A stretch of 64,000 nt of DNA, from contig JBBBDQ010001922.1 in the NCBI GenBank assembly GCA_037127315.1, forward strand, positions 1,539,001 through 1,603,000, given 5' to 3'. The stretch is from Ascarosepion bandense. Lineage: Eukaryota; Mollusca; Cephalopoda; Sepiida; Sepiidae. Below the pieces are notes generated by a model. It did no database searches, had not been told where the DNA came from, and saw nothing but the letters and a program-made list of their open reading frames with translations. Position numbers and translations under genes: made by a program. How positions within the stretch are numbered: position 1 is the stretch's first letter; every line of letters starts with the position of its first letter. Below, one piece after another: positions 52,661 through 63,960 of the stretch.

Positions 52661-53389
52661 AACAAATAATTTGGGAAATGTTGTATCAGAGAACTGAAAA
52701 TGCCACATCAAAATCTGAATTTATATTAGAAAAGCAAAAAAAAACAAAAAATATTAAAGAAACGTATCTTATATATCGGCGTACATGGCGACCATTTAAC
52801 CATAATTCCATGCCCCAAAATAAGGGGAGCTATCATATACTTCAGGTATAAAATGTGAACTTTAAATTCTGTGGTTTATAGCAAGTTTTTTGCATAGCAT
52901 GGGATATTTTTTTATGGTAAGCTAATCCCTACCAAGGTATCGACATAAATATTTTCTACTAAAAACCTTGATTCAGATTATTAAAATAAATGTGTGGTGT
53001 AATATAATTACTCTTACCTCGTTGTTCAGGGTTTTAGTGGTTATGTTGAAATTGTCAGGTCAAAGGCTTATTCTAAAAGTTCCAGGATCAGGTTGCCGTG
53101 ACGCGTAAGTTAAAAAATGCGAAGTAAGCATTAGTTTTTGTTGTATTTGTCAAACGGGATCCATATTTGGTAAACGAGCATGATGTATATACAATTACGG
53201 GAGCCTATAATGTGGTGCGATGGCGTTGTAAAGCAGAAGTGGATGCATTGTTTATGTAACGTCGGAGGGGTTGGCACCTTGTAGAAAACTTGAAATTGTT
53301 ATGGCATATGATAAAGTAAAAGTTAGAAAAAGACCTGATTATTGTTGGAATACAACTAAGCGTTTCGGAGAAATAAACGATCACAAAAA
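52661..53389. other. Unassigned AT-rich region
   Basis: No gene recognised. Small opposed frames near 53205-53480 overlap and have no motif. Confidence 0.35.
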
Positions 53390-53818
53390 GCAACATTTTA
53401 CATTAATGCTTGCCACAATCTGTTTGTCAGTTAAAATTTTTGTTCGCATATCAAGACATCAAGAATGGATCTACCAGTGACTCAATTTTGGTTGATTGTT
53501 TAATGAAGCGTCTCAGAGAAATGCATGAAGGTGCGCAAAATACAACCCAAAATTGTTTGTCGATGTTTTCTGACGAACCCTGTACAGTGATTCAAAAAAC
53601 TTTTGTGTACATCAAAGATTCGAACCTTGATCTACGAGGTACCCAATTTTCTCGGAGGAGAAGAATTCGTAAATTCTAAGTATTTTGGTGGTTTCTGCCA
53701 CACCCTGTAAATCGATTCGAAAATCTTTTACGTACACCAAAGGTTTATGCCATGATCGACAAGTGACCCAATTTTGGTTAAAATCGTATCAAGGGTTTCA
53801 GAGAACTAGGGATCATTA

Positions 53819-53820
<2 letters not shown>
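53390..53820. repeat. Degenerate ~120-160-bp tandem repeat
   Basis: Three diverged units share a GTACA(T/C)CAAAG-like start and GTGAC(T/C)CAATTTTGGTT, near 53445, 53605 and 53725, with CCTGTA(C/A)A...GATTC(A/G)AAAA between. Frames of 69 and 89 codons over it have no known domain. An (AT)n tract follows at about 53820-53852. Confidence 0.5.
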
Positions 53821-53854
<34 letters not shown>

Positions 53855-54079
53855 TATGTTTGCGTGACAACAATAAAGCACATATTCGTCAGAAAGTAAT
53901 CCAGAACCATCGATACACACTGTAAGCAAAATAACTGCTTGCCTGTGCAATACATTTTAAAATGGGATTTTTGGTGGGTGTCGCGTACGGTGAATATAGC
54001 CTGAATCCTAGATTTTTACTTGAAAACTTGTAAGTGGACTTATACGCCCGGTCGCCTTGTATGCCAGCTCATACGATAC

Positions 54080-54140
54080 TGCTTAGAGCAACAAAAGAGA
54101 GGAAGCTGTAGAGAACCATCATCTCTCATTTTCTGAAGAG
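54080..54140 (+). mobile_element. LINE2 C-terminal scrap
   Basis: The plus strand reads ATKERKLWRTIISHFLKR, the last residues of LINE2 (RDKETWRTMIAYVLKG). The matching 3' UTR appears at 54.6 kb, so this may be one copy interrupted by about 450 bp. Confidence 0.65.
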
Positions 54141-54173
54141 ATATGGTTATTTCACACACATACGCACACACAC

Positions 54174-54175
<2 letters not shown>

Positions 54176-54220
<45 letters not shown>
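54176..54220. repeat. (GA)n microsatellite
   Basis: A perfect AG dinucleotide run following a short (CA)n. Confidence 0.95.
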
Positions 54221-54223
<3 letters not shown>

Positions 54224-54589
54224 AACAGAGAGTGGGAATTGAAGGGAGACGTGGACTGATTGATCGTTAATCAATAATTTAATTTTGTTAACAGCAAATC
54301 GAATTAACTGAAGTTGAGAATCAATTCTATATTTATAAATAAAAGAGTTGTGCGATGGTTAACAAGTATGTCTCGCGGTTTGATTAATTGTTAAGAGAAG
54401 TCAGTTCGAAGCTGAGACGAGAGGAGACGAGATGAAACAAGAGGAGCCAGTTGCAAATAAATTGTGAATCATTGTTACTCTCATTTCATGGTAGCGAAGA
54501 TATTGAAATTAATGACTATATTTTATAAATTTTATTAAACTTCTTTTTAAATTAAATGTTATATAGTTTTTGTTTTACAATTCTATAAG

Positions 54590-54780
54590 ATAGATTAGCC
54601 TATCCATTGGCTGGCACTCCTCGCCGGTCTTTTGAAAAGGAGTAAAGGTTTATCTCTCGTTTCCTGTTTAAGATTGAGTTTCCGGTTCCTTCTAAAGTCT
54701 TCTTATTTTTTCTTTCGCTCTAAATAGCTCCTTGTGTTTTAGTGGCGTTATTTTCTTGCTTAGGGTGAATTGTTTAAAAA
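54590..54780 (+). mobile_element. LINE2 3' end
   Basis: Sense 3' UTR: GATAGATTAGCCTATCCATT, GTAAAGGTTTATCTCTCG, TTTCCTGTTTAAGATTGAG, TTTTAGTGGCGTTATTTTCT and TTAGGGTGAATTGTTTAAA. The same succession follows LINE2 coding sequence at 43.3-43.7 kb. Confidence 0.8.
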
Positions 54781-54955
54781 ATTCCTCTCTTAGCAAAGTA
54801 AAGAATAAACCATCTGTACTTCGTCCAGGAGTGTAAGACCAAGGTAAAGAGACTGTCCATGTAGAATTTTTGTGCATTTCTGGGAAAAGATTCCATATAC
54901 CAACATTCTTGTTTATCTTTCGCATTTAGCGGTACTAAGAAGAGCCTTGTGTGCG

Positions 54956-55254
54956 TTGTGGTGCAGTGGATATCGGCTCGGAACGAGAAATCGGGTGAGC
55001 CGAGTTCAAATTCCCGTTGAATTTCTTGCATTCACTTACGCACAAATACCCTTGGGAAAGGTATTAATTAGTCTCTTCCCTCCAGTTATGGGTTAAATAA
55101 CAGGACAGATTGGGTTCTATAGCCTTGGCTAGTACCAGTCTACTGTAGAAAGCAATGAAAAATCTACTGCGGGATAATCTTCTGCCCAGTCAGTCATATC
55201 TCTTTCGAGACGTGATCAAGCGTGTATCACGTATGGCACTTAACTGACTGACTG
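54956..55254 (+). mobile_element. tRNA-derived SINE S, full length, best preserved
   Basis: Sense copy: GCGTTGTGGTGCAGTGGATA (A box GGTGCAGTGG), B box region GAGTTCAAATTCC (one change), body, CTACTGTAGAAAGCAATG, hairpin and GTATCACGTATGGCAC, ending in CTGACTGACTGA. It is flanked by a 9-bp duplication, aagaagagc, at 54947-54955 and 55255-55263. The open frame over its head is not a gene. Confidence 0.93.
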
Positions 55255-55499
55255 AAGAAGAGCTTATCTATTCTGAGTTCAATTGCTTATAACTTAGCAT
55301 TCGTGATGGTAAATATAGCTTCATTATTTTCGAATCTCAAACTCAACTGCAAACCTATTTTTGCAAAATCTAGTTGATTTGGAACTGACAATAAACACTT
55401 TATTAAAACTGAGGCTAATCAATACTAAGAGATGGAATAATTGAGGAAAGCACGTCTCCTTAGCGAGTTCAAATTTAAATTGTTGATGACGAACGGCAT

Positions 55500-55870
55500 A
55501 ATTCATTCGACTCGACGCATATCTTCTTCATGCGCCATGTCCCTTCAGGACGTAAGTGATCATGGACTTACTCTTGTACCTGTCCCTTGTCGCCCTTAAG
55601 TTTTTCCTCTTGTTATCGCTCCAAAACTATGCTCCGCCATGTACATGCTCAAGACTATCAAGTATGCTTTGCGCTGCCTTTCCTGGTCTCTCCTTTTCTC
55701 TACCAGTTCCGTGAGTATTAAATTCTCGAAACCCCCTCCCTCATTACGTGTCCCAGAAACCTCAGCTGTCTCTTCCTGATGCAAAGTATAAGTTTCCTTT
55801 TCAATTTCTTCCTCTCCAAATCCTTGTCATTGCTCGCATGTTCGGTAAAGAAATACCTATAAAGCTGTTC
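55500..55870 (-). mobile_element. LINE2 RT C-terminal fragment
   Basis: Antisense. The minus strand reads, with frameshifts, a QEETAEVSGT segment (KRQLKFLGH equivalent), ENLILTELVEKRRDQERQRK and AYLI, then GDMAHEEDM. It corresponds to LINE2 43.0-43.24 kb. Flanked by AT-rich sequence. Confidence 0.7.
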
Positions 55871-56369
55871 CTGCAGGGTCCTTGACTTGTTTTCTTATTA
55901 TTCCCAATGAATATCAGAGATTTCGGATATGATCAGACCCTTAATCATGACTGACTTCTTCCCATTAAATCAGTGGAAAAATTCCAAAAACAAAGAAATA
56001 TTTACTTCTTGCCATTAATACAGCAACAAAGCCTCGTCAATTTATCGTTGAATTTGCTAAATGTAGCCGTAGGTTTTATGCTTACAGTTTCTTCTTTTGC
56101 ACTTCTCTCTTGTAGATTTTTCTTCTGGCTTGCTTTCTAATCAAATTCGATCTTCAAAAATTGAATATCACTGGTTATCGACAATATCTTTGATTCTTTT
56201 CTAATTGTTCACGCCCATTAATAATGTTTCTATTTTGCCTATTCTTTCACATCTTGTCTTAGTGGCTCTCTTGTCTTACCTGGGCTGAAATTATTAAAAA
56301 AGATACGACTGTTTAAAAAAAGATTACATTTAAAGGCGTTGCGGTGAAACCATAGAAATCCAGGGAAAA
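55871..56369. other. Unassigned spacer
   Basis: No gene, repeat or RNA recognised. Confidence 0.4.
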
Positions 56370-57499
56370 TACAGGGTGTCCATAAAGTTCATATGCACTA
56401 AAGAAAAATATAACTTTATTTGTATTTGCGACAGAAATAATTCATAAAAAAAGACTAGATAGAAGTAAATCTATAATTTTTAATCTTTTATTGAAATTTT
56501 ATTTAAGTTTCGTCGCTGATACATGGCCTTCTAGACCGTGGCTTACCATGAACAGAGCTTGTCTTTTTTAAATCTTTCATCCAGTTATCAACAGTGTTTC
56601 TATAAGGTGGTTCTTTATTGTATTCAATTTTAAGCTTTCTTTATACAGCAATAGTAGAGATCAGTTCAGCCAACCAAAGGACACATTTTATTTTTTCCTC
56701 GGTTGAAGCCATGGATCAAATTGATACTGAAAAAAAGAAAATATGTTTTTACTCATCTGAAAATTGTTGCAGGAAGATTTTCCCGTCCCAAACAATCCTG
56801 CACATATACAAGTCTACCATCCGCCCGTGCATTGAGTATTGCTGCCATATCTGGTCCGGTGCTCCTGCTATCCACTTAGGTGTCCTCGACCGAATCCAAC
56901 GGAGAATCTGTAATGTGATCGATCCTGACGTGGCCACTAGGATACAATCGCTTTCTCACCGAAGCAGTGTGACTTCCCTGTGTCTCTTCTACAAATACTT
57001 TCACGGCTTCTGCTCCGATGAACTTAGCTCACTGGTACTGCCTATATACGAATTTCCTCGAGCCACAAAATTAGCAACCAGGTCTCGCACTTTCCGCCTG
57101 TGGAATTCTCTTTCGCATACTTGCTTTCCTGACAGTTACAATCTCCAAGAATTTAAATGTAAAGTCAATAGTCATCTTCTGTCTCACTAACTTACATCCT
57201 CTCTCTCATGCTTTTCTACATCCACCCCACTCTTATCAGTACTCTCTTCCCTCTTCTATCCTCTTCCTGACACCCCCTGCAACCTTTCACTCCTCATAAC
57301 ATTCCTCCTATGTAACGCCCTGCACAACAGTGGCAGTAAAATACCTTGCTTGGGGCGACACGATTGTAGAAAAAAAAAAACTATACTTAAAACTAGGTAC
57401 ATTAAACTTTATAACATTTTTTACAAATTATTTTTGTCTGAAATACAAATAAAGTCATAAGTTTTTTAAAGTGCACATGAACTTTATGGAGACCCTGTA
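56370..57499 (-). mobile_element. Mariner-like element with intact TIRs, LINE1 nested
   Basis: 30-bp terminal inverted repeats begin TACAGGGT(G/C)TCCATAAAG: left 56370-56399, right 57470-57499, with TA at both ends as expected for TA target duplication. On the minus strand 56640-56712 begins MASTEEKIKCVLWLAELIST, then 56500-56620 reads a helix-turn-helix stretch with frameshifts. This is an N-terminal domain common in mariner-related transposases. The catalytic domain is missing, and a LINE1 fragment (56755-57372) occupies the middle. Confidence 0.82.
56755..57372 (+). mobile_element. LINE1-A 3' fragment with the longest open frame
   Basis: Sense. The plus frame 56618-57190 includes YKSTIRPCIEYCCHIWSGAP, LDRIQRRICNVIDPDVATRI, SVTSLCLFYKYFHGFCSDEL, FRLWNSLSHTCFPDSYNLQE, FKCKVNSHLLSH and a stop. 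Its first ~45 codons come from the host mariner and not from the LINE. One internal deletion removes the ...FTVKxxxC...NSFFS stretch seen in other copies. The UTR ends CTTGGGGCGACACGATTGTA plus an A run. Apparently young compared with other copies. Confidence 0.9.
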
Positions 57500-58059
57500 T
57501 ATTTACCATTGAATAATGATGAAAGATTTTCTTAAAAAACGTAACATTTGTATTAACCTAATATAAACGAATAACAATTTTAGCTGAAATCTGCGGTTTG
57601 ACAGATTTATATATTTATGGCTTATCATCTTTTTGTTGATCATTTAAAGCCGTAATATATTTATTTTTTTAAGAAAAATTCCTTTTCGCGAAGTGAATAT
57701 TGTTTTAAAATTTTTTATAACAATTTTTGTCAGATACAAGTCCTACTATTTAACCCGTACTTGTAGAAAGGAAATAGATTAATACCCTTCCCAATTTTAT
57801 TTGTGCGTAGTGAATATAACGAACCAAACTGGAATTTGAACTGTGCTGTCCTGTTTCTACTACTGAGCCACTATCAGTTACGCGAAAGTAAGGGCATCAA
57901 AATGGAAAGGAAATAGTTTATATCTGAATACGATGCAATGATTTTAGTAAAAAGGTCCAGGAACTTGATATTAAAATATTAGAACATATCTAAATAAATA
58001 AACGACAAAATCTGTCTGTCCATCTGCTTGTGCGTCTGTCTATTTTCAAATTCGATCCA
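57500..58059 (-). mobile_element. AT-rich spacer holding a diverged SINE S (57736-57885)
   Basis: 57736-57885 is an antisense SINE relic: CTATTTAACCCGTACTTGTA, TAGATTAATACCCTTCCCAA and the B-box remains CTGGAATTTGAAC. The 3' half is absent. The rest is unassigned AT-rich DNA. Confidence 0.65.
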
Positions 58060-58885
58060 CACTTGCTCTACATAGATATATTATATGTTTATAGGTATTT
58101 TTATAGTTCATTATAGATAGATTATAACATTATAGATATTATTAAAAATTATTATATCTTATATTATAGTTATTATTACAGATTATTATAGATATATTGT
58201 ATCAATATAGAGATTATTATAGTTCATTATATATATATTACATTATTATAGATATTATTATCGTTTATTATAGATATTTCATATTATTATAAATATTTGT
58301 ACAGTTTATTATAGATATTTATATTATTATAGGTATTATTATAGTTCGTTTGAGATATATTATATCTTTATAGGTATTATTATAGTTTATTATAGATATA
58401 TTATATCGTTCTAGGTATTAATATAGTTTATTATAGATATATTATATCATTATAGATATTATTATATTATTATAGATATTTTATAGTTTATTATAGATAT
58501 ATTATATCATTATAGATAATATTATAATTTATTATGAATAAATTATATTATTATAGATATTTTTAGAGTTTATTGTAGATATTTTATGTTATTATAGATA
58601 TTTTTAAAGTTTATGAGAGATATTTTATGTTATTATAGATATTTTTAGAGTTTATTGTAGATATTTTATGTTATTATAGATATTTTTAGAGTTTATTATA
58701 GATATATTATTATAGATATTTTTAGAGTTTATTATAGATATATTATATTATTATAGTTTATTATACATTCTTATAGATATGTCATGTTAACATAGATTTT
58801 TATTATAGTTTGTTATAGATAATTTATATTATTATATATATTCTTATATAGTATTATAGATATACTATATTATTTCGCTACATAG
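58060..58885. repeat. AT-rich TTATAGATAT minisatellite
   Basis: About 800 bp of imperfect units built from TTATAGATATTATTATAG and TTTATTATAGATATATTAT, with a ~43-52-bp higher period in places (for example TTTTTAGAGTTTATTGTAGA units at 58560-58740). It contains no G/C-rich segment and no coding potential. Confidence 0.9.
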
Positions 58886-59714
58886 ATATATTATATGTTT
58901 TCCGATCAGGATCTTGCCGGAATTGAAAATCTGGTGCTTGAAAATCAGGCATTGAAATTTCTCTCCAGATGAGAAGAGAAAAATTAAATTAAAATTTTTA
59001 AATAAATCGAAAAAAGTTTAAAAATTTATATTGAGTTTAAAGTAACAAATAAGCTTTGAACTTAAAAACTCTTTTAAATTCTGTTTAAAATATTCCAAAA
59101 CATTGTGTATTGAGGGAATCAATTTTATTTCTTCAAGACGCCAAAGAATAAAATTAAAATGAGACGCTTTTTGACGTCAGGTTTCGAACGTCCACAGTGT
59201 TTGTGATTGGAAGATGTCATTTTTCAACCTGAATTAGAATTTCGGACCAAGTCCGACTTCGGACCGAATAAGTGTTCTAGCCTGAATCAAAATTAAAGTG
59301 ATGTTTTGGAGTTGTATGGAGTGAATCGAAAAATTCAGTTATTGCTTCAAAGTTGTTGCCGTTTTTCTAAGGTGGAACAGAGGTCCCTTTAGTTTTGGGG
59401 CAGAGACCTAATTAGTCCTACGCAGGAGCTAGCTTCAAAGTCTGTACACGTGTTGCTTTGAAGCTAGTATAGAATAAAATAAAATAAAATAAAATAAAAA
59501 CAACCTAATAAAATCCGTAACCTTAATGTTTGACAAGAGGAAGCTCTTTACAAATTTTAAGAAAACCTCAGACAGAAAGAACATATCAAGGTTAACTTAC
59601 GTCTGTGGTCCAAGAACGATTCGAACCTCTAAAAAACAAAACAAAACAAAAAAAAAAAAACGAAACAAACAGTAGGTATGATTCACAGCCTATTAAAATA
59701 AAATAATCTTATGT
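58886..59714. other. Unassigned region with an (AAAAT)n tract
   Basis: About seven AAAAT pentamers at 59466-59498. The rest has no recognisable gene or repeat. Confidence 0.5.
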
Positions 59715-60310
59715 TAATTTTTCTGAAAGTATAATGAGACATCTAGCAGAATATGCGACACTCAGATCCGAAGGTGTATTATCATGGACAAAGCTGAATT
59801 CCAGAAGCTGATTCGAGTATTAAGAGACAGGAAAATTTCATAAGGAACAAAGAAACGACTGCTTGATTGTTATGTGATGTCTGTCTTTCAATATGATAGT
59901 GGATGCTGGACGATCTCATCAACGATTAGGGAGAGACTTGAAGAGGCCGAAATGTGTTTCTACAGAAGGATGCTGAGGATAACATGTACCAAATATGTAA
60001 GCAACGACGAGGTTTTCGAGCAGAATGGAAACGAAAAGGAAACTTATACTAAAAATCAATAAAAGACAGCAGAAAGTTCTGGGAAATGTAATGAGAAAGT
60101 AGGGCTTGGAGAAACCGATACTCACAGAACTGATAGAGGGAAATATAGACTGGGGAAAATAACGCATGATATACTTGATGGGCTTGTGCCCATCAAGGAT
60201 GTCACAGCAAGATTTGGTAGGTTAAGGGAGAGGGTGTTAAGAGCTACAAGGGATAGGGCGATGAGGAAGGCCATGATCACGTACGTTCTGATAAAACACG
60301 TCATATAGAA
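59715..60310 (+). mobile_element. LINE2 RT C-terminal fragment
   Basis: The plus frame 59874-60062 reads MMSVFQYDSGCWTISSTIRE, RLEEAEMCFYRRMLRITCTK, YVSNDEVFEQNGNEKET. Beyond a frameshift come the RQQKVLGNVMRK-like segment and, near 60240-60300, ATRDRAMRKAMITYVLI. It corresponds to LINE2 42.70-43.24 kb and is inactive. Confidence 0.85.
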
Positions 60311-61194
60311 AAAGAAAATGATTAAAAAAGATTGAATTTAACATAAAAATTCATCTCCTATTCCGCCACAGCGTGGGATTAAGATCTGGGGAGATTTAAT
60401 TTTGGGGTTTTGGTCGGCAACCAATCAAGAAGAAACACAACTCAGAATGCAAAACTATATGTGGGTCTGGTAAGGCTACTACTTAAAACAAAAAACGCTG
60501 TTTTTACGGAAACCATTATATATGTTTTTCTTTTTTTTCATATCTTTCTCCCGAGAAAGCAGTCAGAATATTCCAAGTTTTGTCGACAAATTGTAGCAAA
60601 CTAGTATAAGATACATATTGTTTTGACTAATAAATATTTTGCTAAGAGGCATCTATGGATGTCTGGTGACTGCACTATGATTCTCAGTGAATGCTCAATA
60701 GAATGTCCCTGATACTCAACAATTTTCACCTTGCACTAGAAAACAAAAGCATTATTATTATCCATAAAATGAGACATTCTTCAGAGCACTAGTTCAAAAG
60801 TGGCAAGAAGTTGGTTGAAAACGTGGTTTAGCTCAAAGGTAAAATGCTCTTCTGTTGGCACCGTTAGGAGTCCATTTGGTAGAAAATTGAAACCAACCTG
60901 TAAATTTTGTTGTTCATTCGTGTATTAAATAGCAGACATCACGGCTGATCCTCATTAACAAGCAAAGATTAAGACGACGTACAATTTTCCCTTTTCTAAG
61001 TATAATCTATTGAAGAGAGAGACAGACAGAAAGAGAGATGAGAATTGTTATAATGAGCGAATGAGTGAGACAATGGGGAGTAATGAGAAAGAGATGTTCA
61101 AATGCAGAATGGGAGGAGAGAACAAACAAGAAAATTAAACATTTATTTTTCAGTTTGAAAGGAAAGAAAGAAAAATTAATCGATATGAGAGAAA
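60311..61194. other. Unassigned region
   Basis: No gene recognised. A small purine-rich patch lies at 61010-61190. Confidence 0.4.
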
Positions 61195-62430
61195 GTAGTT
61201 TGGTTTGTTTCACGGCATATCAACACCTCAATGGCTTATTTAATGCGGACAAGATTTTTACAATAGATTTGTATGAATAGAATATATACTCTTTGTCAGA
61301 AATAAGTTTATACATCAGCTTTCTTTGACGTAATTTTGTAACGTGTTTTTTGTTGAGAGTTAGATGTACGGATGGTATGTATTTTTTTTTACAGTAAATT
61401 TGTATGAATAGAATATATATTCTTTGTGAGAAAAGTTTGTAGATCAGCTTTGTTTGAAGAATTTTTGTAAAGTGTTTTTGCTGAGAGTAAGATATACGGA
61501 TGGTATGTATTTTTTACACTAGATTTTTTATGAGTAGAATATATGTTCTTTGTCAGAAATAAGTTTGTAGATCAGCTTTCTTAGACATATTTTAGTAAAG
61601 TGGTTTTTGTTGAGAGTCAGATGTATTGCCAGTAATACGCTTTTCCTTCAAAAAATTATTGTTGATAATCTTTTTCCTTCAAAAATATATTGCTGGAATT
61701 TTTGCTATAAAAGTCTATTTTTATATTTTCATAATGTTTGACCCCAATTTGGGGATAAACTATTTGACCATAGCTGGGACCTTAACAGGTACTACCATCC
61801 CTGGTCAAGATGGACCTGGGAAAAACAGCAGTTAAGAGGTGAATTCATGTTCCTTAAATTTGCCAATCAGAGGCCTTGCTGCATTTTATTGACATACCCA
61901 GGACAAAGAAAGAAATTTCTGGTAGAGTTTGAGTTTTGAGTTTTCTTTAACGGCATACCAACACCTCTGTGGGTTATTTAATGCCAAAATGGTGGTATTT
62001 TAAGGTATTTTGTTAATGTCCAATTGTAGCGAGAAGGTTGATTTAATCAAATTTTGATGGAAGTTTTTTTATTTTTTTTATTTTAGAAAATTTTTCTAGT
62101 TTTGTATTTAAAATGTATTGCAGAGTATAATTTTTTCCTTCAAAGACGTATTAAGGCATTTATTTTTCTTCAAAAATATATTGTTTTCTATAAAAGTGAA
62201 TTTTTATGTATATATTTCTACCAATATGCTTTCATAGTGTTTTGACCTCAGTTTTGGGGGGATAACTATTTACCATTAGCTGGGATCCTAACAGGTGCTA
62301 CCACTCCGGTCATGGTGGACCTGGTAACAACAGCAATTAAGAGGTGGTTCCATGCTCCTCACAACCTCACAGTCAGAGGTCTTGCTATTTACCGTCATAC
62401 CCAGGACCCTGTTTGGTAGAGTTTCCATAT
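61195..62430 (+). repeat. Family M repeats with a ~128-bp minisatellite
   Basis: Starts with GGCATATCAACACCTCAATG and GCTTATTTAATGC. Then come three tandem units of about 125-131 bp (starts near 61260, 61391, 61516) sharing GAATATATACTCTTTGTCAG and GTTGAGAGTTAGATGTACGG. Then follow two family M 3' segments (61630-61900 and 61925-62430) with ACCTTAACAGGTACTACCAT and TGGACCTGGGAA blocks. No protein. Confidence 0.8.
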
Positions 62431-62519
62431 TCGCATAAGTGTCTTGTTATCAACAGAACATGGTAATCACAGAGAAGGTAATATGTGATTATTTCAAGAA
62501 GATTTATAGATAGATATAA

Positions 62520-63000
62520 ACAGATTGGTATAGATAGATATGAAGAAAGAGTGAAAGAAAGACTAGACTAGACTAGAATACAACAGAAGAAAAGAAAGAA
62601 AGAAAAGAAAAAATAAACAACAGAAAAAAGAAAGCAAAGAAGTAAAACAGAAAGAAAGAAAGAAAGAAAGAAAAGAAAAAATAAACAATAGAAAAACGAA
62701 AGCAAAGAAGTAATACAGAAAGAAATAAATAAATAAAGAAAGAAAGAAAGAAAGAAAGAAAAGAAAAAATAAACAACAGAAAAAAGAAAGCAAAGAAGTA
62801 AAACAGAAAGAAAGAAAAGAAAAATAAACAATAGAAAAAGAAAGCAAAGATGTAAAACAGAAAGAAAGAAAGAAAGAAAAGAAAGAAAGAAAGAAAGAAA
62901 AGAAAAAATAAACAATAGAAAAAAGAAAGCAAAGAAGTAAAACAGAAAGAAAGAAAGAAATAAAGAAAGAAAGAAAGAAAGAAAGAAAGAACAGACGAGA
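62520..63000. repeat. (GAAA)n-based minisatellite
   Basis: (GAAA)n runs alternate with AAAATAAACAA(C/T)AGAAAAA and GCAAAGAAGTAAAACAG; the last block recurs five times at about 62634, 62702, 62790, 62842 and 62930 with uneven spacing (52-88 bp). The plus strand is nearly all purine. The F/S/L minus-strand frames (115-154 codons) are artefacts. Confidence 0.92.
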
Positions 63001-63015
63001 AAAGAAGAGGAGATT

Positions 63016-63320
63016 GTTTTTAATCATCTAACTCCAAGGAAGACATTCTACTGCCACTGTTGCGCAGGGGATAACATAGGGAAAAGTGATGAAAAAGAGG
63101 GGTTGGGGGTTACATCGTTGGATTTTGTCAAGAACCCCGATGTGAATAGCTGTAGCAGCCGACCAGATGTGGCAGTAGTATTCAATACACGGGCGGATGG
63201 TAGATTTATATATGTGCAGGATGGACTCAGACAGGAAAAACTTCCTGGCCCTGCACAGTGAACCAACCTTCTTAGCAGTGGATATAGCAATGGATTCGAT
63301 ACAGTCATTCCACTATAATA
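63016..63320 (-). mobile_element. LINE1 3' fragment with internal deletion
   Basis: Antisense. The 3' end (TAATCATCTAACTCCAAGGA on plus) is joined near 63115 directly to coding sequence around YKSTIRPCIEYCCHIW (63160-63225), removing the intervening ~400 bp. Upstream coding runs to 63320, ending at the same CAGTCATTCCACT block as at 39310. Confidence 0.82.
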
Positions 63321-63813
63321 AATAAATACATAAATAGTGAACGGAACGAATAAAGGCAACAAGAAATTAAAAACGAAACAAAACCCCAAAGAAAAAAAGT
63401 AGAAAAAATCGGTTTCCAAACTGTGATCAAATTAAAATTTAGAATTTAATAGGAAAAATTTATTTCCTAAATCCAAAACTGAAATTAAATGAACAAATTT
63501 ACATTAATTATAAAGACTCTGCTTAAATACAAAAATATTCTGCACAAAATTAGCATCCCACCCACCACCGGCTCTTCTAAGAAATCCAAAGGATATAATC
63601 TAGTCGCAAGATAATAAAAACTTACATTCTAACTGCTAATGTTAAAACTGTCTAGAAATCAAAGACTCTCATTAGTCAATCATATTAACTACTCACTTTC
63701 TTCCAAATTCTAACGGTCAATACACGAGACTTGTTCCCTTATCACTAACCCCCACCAACATCCCACACACAACTGACCAAATGTAAGAAAAGAGGCTTTC
63801 CATTCCTAGCCAC
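63321..63813. other. Unassigned AT-rich sequence leading to a ribozyme-like motif
   Basis: No gene. It may belong to the same element as the hammerhead-like motif that follows, but no terminal repeat or coding region shows this. Confidence 0.35.
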
Positions 63814-63870
63814 ACCGCCTGAGGAGACGTTGTAGTTTCAATGTCGAAACAAATGTACCATTTGTAGTGG
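63814..63870 (+). ncRNA. Hammerhead-ribozyme-like motif (type I topology)
   Basis: All core positions fit: CTGAGGA (63819-63825, CUGANGA) and GAA (63846-63848), with A15.1 at 63849 pairing U16.1 at 63865 and A at the cleavage position 17 (63866). Stem II: 63826-63832 pairs 63839-63845 (seven pairs, one G-U, six-nt loop). Stem III: 63849-63855 pairs 63859-63865 (seven Watson-Crick pairs, TAC loop). Stem I: four pairs (63815-63818 with 63867-63870, one G-U) and open-ended. Open stem I is the topology of metazoan retrotransposon and Penelope-linked hammerheads. Stem I is short and no tertiary loop contact is obvious, so activity is uncertain. Confidence 0.6.
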
Positions 63871-63913
63871 ATATATAAAAAAAATTATGTAAATGTTCTA
63901 AAATATAATTTAT

Positions 63914-63919
63914 AATATA

Positions 63920-63957
<38 letters not shown>
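63914..63957. repeat. (AT)n microsatellite
   Basis: AT dinucleotide tract with one G, 45 bp downstream of the ribozyme-like motif. The following ATGTTTCGAATAAATTAA resembles 43950 (AAGTTTCGAATAAATTCA). Confidence 0.9.

Positions 63958-63960
<3 letters not shown>

Noticed and set aside
54956..55030. tRNA gene at the SINE head
   Set aside because: A and B boxes are present but the cloverleaf arms and acceptor stem are not convincing, and the sequence continues as a SINE with its own target duplication.
62563..63027. 115-154-codon minus-strand open frames
   Set aside because: Pure product of the (GAAA)n minisatellite; three overlapping frames are open at once.
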